Shown here: positions 34,146-37,096 of the stretch, piece after piece
How the letters are laid out: every line of letters begins with the position of its first letter
How positions within the stretch are numbered: position 1 is the first letter of the stretch
Origin: JADLEX01 sp964586775
GTDB lineage: Bacteria; Lernaellota; Lernaellaia; JACKCT01
NCBI GenBank assembly: GCA_964586775.1
Contig: CAZPJD010000113.1
Location: forward strand, 1-37,096
Length of the DNA stretch: 37,096 nt
Reading direction: 5' to 3'
The notes under the pieces: generated by a model
Databases searched by the model: none
Told to the model about the DNA's origin: nothing
What the model saw: only the letters and a program-made list of their open reading frames with translations
Position numbers and translations under genes: made by a program

Positions 34146-34985
34146 TCACGCGGCCCGCTTCCGGCGACCGAGAACCATCGCCAGCAGGTACGCGCCCCCC
34201 GCGATCATGATGATCGTCGCGCCCGAGGGCAGATCGGCGTCGTAACTCACGGCCAAGCCGGCGACGGTGAAAGCGATCGTCAGCGCCACCGAGACCACCA
34301 TGACGTGTGAGACGCGGTGCACGAGCCGCTCGGCGATGGCGATGGGCAGCGTGAGCATGGCGATGACCATGACGATTCCGACCACCGTCACGAGCAGCAC
34401 CACGGTGAGCGCCGTCAGAACCAGGAGCATGAGGTAATAGAACTCGACGTTGAGGCCGCGCAGCCGCGCGAATTCCTCATCGAAGCACACCGCCAGCAAC
34501 TGGTGGTAGAACGCGCCAGCGACGAGCACCACCACGCCGTCGAGCGCCGCGACCATCCATAAGTCGCGGTCGGAGACGAGGAGGATGTTGCCGAACAGAT
34601 AGCTCATCAAATCCTGATTGTATCCGGGCGTGCGCGCGAGAAAGAGCACGCCGATCGCCATGCCGATCGCCCAGATGGCACCGATCACCGTGTCTTCGCG
34701 TTCGCGCGCACGCAGATTCAGCACGCCGATCACCAGCGCGGAGCCGACCGCGACCACTCCCGCGCCGTAGAGCGGATGCATCCACGACCACGACAGCGCC
34801 TTTTGCGCATACGCCGCGGCGCCGAGCCCGCCGAGCACGCTGTGCGAGATCGCGCCCGCGATGGACGTGACGCGACGGGTGACGACGTACGTACCCACAA
34901 CGCCCGAAGCCACCGCCGCCAGCACGCCGGTAACAAGCGCGTATTGCAAGAAGGCGTATTTCGGCAGGTCGGCGAAAAACTGCAC
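34146..34985 (-). CDS. znuB: zinc (or manganese) ABC transporter permease
   Basis: A 279-residue ABC-3 family permease with about eight membrane segments (for example VTGVLAAVASGVVGTYVV, LMLLVLTALTVVLLVTVVGIVMVIAMLTL). Conserved elements include GAISHSVLGGLGAA, the DLMSYLFGNILLVS loop and FDEEFARLRGLNV. It forms the inner-membrane channel for the metal bound by ZnuA. ATG 34985 is 10 bases after the znuC stop. It is the last gene of the operon and converges with the lipoprotein gene across 31 bases, where an imperfect GC-rich hairpin (about 34115-34140) lacks a T run. Confidence 0.92.
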   Translation of the reverse strand: MQFFADLPKYAFLQYALVTGVLAAVASGVVGTYVVTRRVTSIAGAISHSVLGGLGAAAYAQKALSWSWMHPLYGAGVVAVGSALVIGVLNLRAREREDTVIGAIWAIGMAIGVLFLARTPGYNQDLMSYLFGNILLVSDRDLWMVAALDGVVVLVAGAFYHQLLAVCFDEEFARLRGLNVEFYYLMLLVLTALTVVLLVTVVGIVMVIAMLTLPIAIAERLVHRVSHVMVVSVALTIAFTVAGLAVSYDADLPSGATIIMIAGGAYLLAMVLGRRKRAA

Positions 34986-34995
34986 GCTCGCCCCT

Positions 34996-35742
34996 TCACA
35001 TCTTTTCGTCGTGAACGACGATCTTCATGCGCCCACCGTAGATGTCGCTCATCATCTCGGGCGAGATCGCCCGCGTGGGATGCGTGTGCACGTCGCGATT
35101 CACGCACACCACCGTCCGCACGTAGGTCGAAACGAAGCTCAGGTCGTGCGAGACGATCACGATCGTCAGCCGCTCGTTGAGCTTGCGCAGCAGATCGTAG
35201 AACTCGCGCTCGACGCGGATGTCGAGGTTGGCCGTCGGCTCGTCGAGCACCAGCATGCGCGGTTCGGACGCGAGCGCCCGCGCGATCAGCGTTCGCTGGC
35301 GCTGGCCGCCCGAAAGCGACGCAAACGAGCGATCCGCGAGGTCCCCGATCTCGACCGAATCCAGCGCGCGACGCGCGGCCTCGCGATCATCGCGGTGAAA
35401 ACCACCGATGCGTCGCTGCCGTGAAAGACGGCCCATCATCACGACATCCATGACGTTCACGGGAAACTGCAGATCGAGTTGGACGTGCTGCGGCATGTAA
35501 CCGACGTGCGTTCGGGTGACTCGCGGCCCCGCGCCGAGCAACTCGACCGAGCCGTTCATCGGATCGAGCAGGCCCAGCATCAGTTTGACGAACGTCGTCT
35601 TTCCGCCGCCGTTCGGGCCGACAATCGACACGAAATCGCGTTCATGAATATCGATCGAAACGCGTTCGAAGATCGTTTGCCCGCCCGCATAGGCGTAGCT
35701 CACGTCGCGAAAGCGGACGACGACATCGGCGGTGTCGCTCAT
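34996..35742 (-). CDS. znuC: zinc ABC transporter ATP-binding protein
   Basis: A 248-residue ABC ATPase with Walker A GPNGGGKTTF, Q-loop YMPQHVQLD, signature LSGGQRQR, Walker B MLVLDEPTANLD and H-loop IVSHDLSFV. The C-terminal VCVNRDVHTHPTR with His residues is typical of zinc/manganese importers. ATG 35742 overlaps the znuA stop by four bases (ATGA). Confidence 0.94.
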   Translation of the reverse strand: MSDTADVVVRFRDVSYAYAGGQTIFERVSIDIHERDFVSIVGPNGGGKTTFVKLMLGLLDPMNGSVELLGAGPRVTRTHVGYMPQHVQLDLQFPVNVMDVVMMGRLSRQRRIGGFHRDDREAARRALDSVEIGDLADRSFASLSGGQRQRTLIARALASEPRMLVLDEPTANLDIRVEREFYDLLRKLNERLTIVIVSHDLSFVSTYVRTVVCVNRDVHTHPTRAISPEMMSDIYGGRMKIVVHDEKM

Positions 35743-36602
35743 GACTTCTGCTCCGCGAGCGCCGTCGCGATGGCGTTCGAGATCGCCAGCATGTTGGCCG
35801 GATAGTCCGCGCGGAGCGGATCGAGCGAAACGACCCGCGCGCCGATGGCCGCGGCCAGCGCCTTTGCCGATTTCTCGGACGACTGGGGCTCCGAAAATAC
35901 GGTCGTGACGCCGTCGGACTTCGCCTGATCCACGAGCTTCGCGAGACGACGCGGGCTCGGCTCCTTCCCGCCCTCTTCCAGCGCCACCTGAACGAGCCCG
36001 TACGCATCCGCGAAGTAGCTGTAGGCCGCGTGAAAGACGTAGATCCGCTTGCCTTTGTACGGCGCGAGAACCGCGCGAATCCGCGTGTCGAGCTCGTCGA
36101 GTTCACGACTCAGCGTCGCGAGGCCGCTCGCGTATTGCTTGGCGCCGGCGGGATCCGCTGCGCTCATCGCGGCGGCCATGGTCGCGGCCACGGTCTTCAT
36201 GCGCCGCGGGTCCATCCAGATGTGCGCGTCGTGCTCCTCGTTCAGCAGCACAACCGACTTCGCGGAATCGACGACGCGCGTCTTCGAGCCCGACGGAATC
36301 TTCGACACCAGAACCGTCTCGAACGACATCCCGATCCGAAAATACAGATCCGACTCGGCGAGTGCCGTCGCGGTGCGCGGCGTCGGTTCGAAGGCGTGCG
36401 GTGACTGCCCCGGAGGCAGGACGACCGTCGTTCGCACGCGATCGCCACCGATCCTTTCGGCCAGAAACGCCTGCGGCGGGATGCTCACAGCGATACGCAG
36501 GGGCGTCTCGGCCCAAGCCGAACCGGCAGAGCCCGCGACCGCGATCAATGCGATCGCGAAGACGAGCAAAGCTGCGCGATGAATGGTGGCTCGCGTCCCC
36601 AT
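35739..36602 (-). CDS. znuA: periplasmic zinc-binding protein of the ABC transporter
   Basis: A 287-residue cluster A-I binding protein. Residues 1-31 are a Sec signal peptide ending AWA before ETPLRIAV. Metal ligands are expected at the His of SPHAFEPTPR, the His of DAHIWMDP, the His of VFHAAYSYFADAYGL, and the acid in VVSLDPL. The usual His-rich loop of Zn-specific members is reduced to EEHDAH, so manganese or iron as substrate cannot be excluded. ATG 36602 gives the signal peptide directly; longer readings run through the upstream gene. It begins one base after the RHH gene ends. Confidence 0.92.
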   Translation of the reverse strand: MGTRATIHRAALLVFAIALIAVAGSAGSAWAETPLRIAVSIPPQAFLAERIGGDRVRTTVVLPPGQSPHAFEPTPRTATALAESDLYFRIGMSFETVLVSKIPSGSKTRVVDSAKSVVLLNEEHDAHIWMDPRRMKTVAATMAAAMSAADPAGAKQYASGLATLSRELDELDTRIRAVLAPYKGKRIYVFHAAYSYFADAYGLVQVALEEGGKEPSPRRLAKLVDQAKSDGVTTVFSEPQSSEKSAKALAAAIGARVVSLDPLRADYPANMLAISNAIATALAEQKS

Positions 36603-36603
36603 G

Positions 36604-36888
36604 TCAGTGCCGATGCCGACTCTTGGGATCTTTGTCGCAGACCAGAAACGACTCATGGCACGTGTCGCACGTCTGCACCGAATGCCCACGCATGAAGCGT
36701 CGCCAATGCTCGGTCTGATCCGCCGAGACGGTGCCAGCTCCGTTGCACAGGGGGCAGGTGTTTTCCAGCGCGGCAAGAACCGCCGTGCGGATGAACGCGG
36801 ATTTGTTGGGAACGGCCGCAAGGCGTTCGAGCAGCGCCTCTTCGGCCTTAAACGTCACGACGGCACTCTTGGGCTTCTTCGCGGTCAT
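36604..36888 (-). CDS. ribbon-helix-helix protein with C-terminal zinc-ribbon, candidate zinc-responsive regulator
   Basis: A 94-residue protein. Residues 8-42 match a CopG/MetJ-type ribbon-helix-helix: strand SAVVTFK, helix EEALLERLAAV, turn NKS, helix AFIRTAVLAALE. Residues 45-84 carry C45-PL-C48 and C74-DT-C77 plus C84 with several His, a zinc-ribbon-like site, and the tail is RHRH. GGAGG (36894-36898) lies 5 bases before ATG 36888; the longer reading to 37041 runs into the intron. As first gene of the znuACB unit it is likely to repress that operon when its Cys/His site is filled. That role is inferred from context and fold; no Fur-type Zur is in the window. Confidence 0.75.
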   Translation of the reverse strand: MTAKKPKSAVVTFKAEEALLERLAAVPNKSAFIRTAVLAALENTCPLCNGAGTVSADQTEHWRRFMRGHSVQTCDTCHESFLVCDKDPKSRHRH

Positions 36889-36909
36889 CGCCGCCTCCGA
36901 TCGCGGCGG

Positions 36910-36939
36910 AATATATGACTTTGTATTACCGTCGGTCAA
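36910..36939 (-). promoter_or_regulatory. sigma70-type promoter of the RHH-znuACB operon
   Basis: On the minus strand, TTGACC (36934-36939), an 18-base spacer, then TATATT (36910-36915). Both hexamers are close to consensus. Transcription would begin near 36903, about 15 bases before the ATG. The spacer and -10 form an imperfect inverted repeat (GGAATA...TATTACC on the plus strand, 36908-36930), a possible operator for the encoded RHH protein. Confidence 0.7.
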
Positions 36940-36996
36940 GCCCGTCGAAATGGCGCGATCAGGTAGGAGGCGGGGTTGCCCCCGCCGTCCTCCCAC

Positions 36997-37030
36997 ACCA
37001 CCGTACGTACGGTTCCGTATACGGCGGTTC
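36997..37030 (-). ncRNA. group II intron domain V
   Basis: A 34-base hairpin, the standard domain V length. It contains the CCGU-AU bulge on one arm and ACGU-ACGG on the other, as in textbook domain V, with a GAAC cap. The triad position reads CGC instead of AGC, which is characteristic of class C introns. Confidence 0.78.
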
Positions 37031-37037
37031 ATCAGCG

Positions 37038-37096
37038 TCACACAAATCGTCGGTACTCCTCCATCAGGCTGACGAGTCCTGATCTTCGCAGCATCG
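37038..37096 (-). CDS. possible C-terminus of the intron-encoded reverse transcriptase/maturase (partial)
   Basis: An open frame from the window edge to TGA at 37038-37040 encodes an ending SGLVSLMEEYRRFV, just 7 bases before domain V, where class C intron proteins usually stop. Only about 18 codons are visible, too few to identify the protein by itself; the call rests on the intron RNA next to it. Confidence 0.45.
   Translation of the reverse strand, partial: MLRRSGLVSLMEEYRRFV

Larger units (their letters stand above)
36958..37096 (-). mobile_element. 3' end of a group II intron, probably class C (5' part outside window)
   Basis: The minus-strand sequence ends in a domain V (36997-37030) followed by a GC-rich domain VI hairpin, GGCGGGG-GCAA-CCCCGCC, flanked by GGAGG/CCTCC, and a CCTACCTGAT end. 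The inferred 3' splice boundary is near 36958. The intron has the same orientation as the RHH-znu operon, whose -35 lies 19 bases further on. Its start and most of its reverse transcriptase lie beyond the window edge. Confidence 0.78.

Noticed and set aside
36604..37041. Long 145-residue version of the RHH protein starting at 37041
   Set aside because: The first 51 residues (NRRIRNRTYGGVGGRR and so on) are translated group II intron domain V/VI and promoter sequence. ATG 36888 has a proper GGAGG site.

Overview
The window looks like chromosome of a GC-rich, Gram-negative, anaerobic bacterium. The pointers are a cytoplasmic NAD(P)-linked NiFe hydrogenase, a radical-type 2-hydroxyacyl-CoA dehydratase or benzoyl-CoA-reductase-like system, many B12-type radical SAM enzymes, lipoproteins and a periplasmic metal-binding protein. 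Two lipoproteins have an Asp-rich spacer right after the lipobox; I associate that style with uncultured deltaproteobacterial, Myxococcota or Lernaellota genomes, but this taxonomic placement is inference. No rRNA, tRNA or CRISPR array was seen.

Layout. (1) 1-7930, minus strand: a compact run of four B12-binding-type radical SAM genes (one cut by the window edge, one a tandem fusion of two radical SAM modules) with a polytopic DUF2079-like membrane protein between them. A fifth relative sits at 11925-13394 on the plus strand. Their substrates cannot be told from sequence. (2) 8152-9093: a lipoprotein with 12 DDDxx pentapeptide repeats. (3) 9270-11829: panB, a FolE2-like gene lacking the usual metal-ligand motif, and panE, overlapping as one operon. 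(4) 13937-26145: a complete group 3b hydrogenase operon (four subunits, protease, hypF-C-D-E-A-B) running into a membrane histidine kinase and a lone receiver protein, closed by a clear intrinsic terminator at 26164-26188. A 542-base AT-richer leader (13395-13936) precedes it and holds a Rex-like palindrome and hairpins. (5) 26221-27300: a mobB-mobA fusion. (6) 27410-30587: two dehydratase/reductase components plus their ATP-dependent activator. They converge on (7) a LarA-type nickel-pincer racemase (30592-31908, minus). (8) 32039-34114: a second poly-Asp lipoprotein with a glycoside-hydrolase-like barrel. (9) 34146-36888, minus: znuB, znuC, znuA and, as first gene, a small ribbon-helix-helix protein with a C-terminal zinc-ribbon, behind a good sigma70 promoter. 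(10) 36958-37096: the 3' end of a group II intron (probably class C), ending about 19 bp upstream of that promoter.

How it fits together. The hydrogenase operon encodes everything needed to build and mature the enzyme except nickel import, and its tail adds a RegB-like membrane sensor that may report redox state. Nickel is also needed by LarA, whose position beside a 2-hydroxyacyl-CoA dehydratase-like set suggests racemisation feeding dehydration. The best candidate for a little-described system is the RHH/zinc-ribbon protein leading znuACB: it looks like a metal-sensing repressor unrelated to Zur/Fur.
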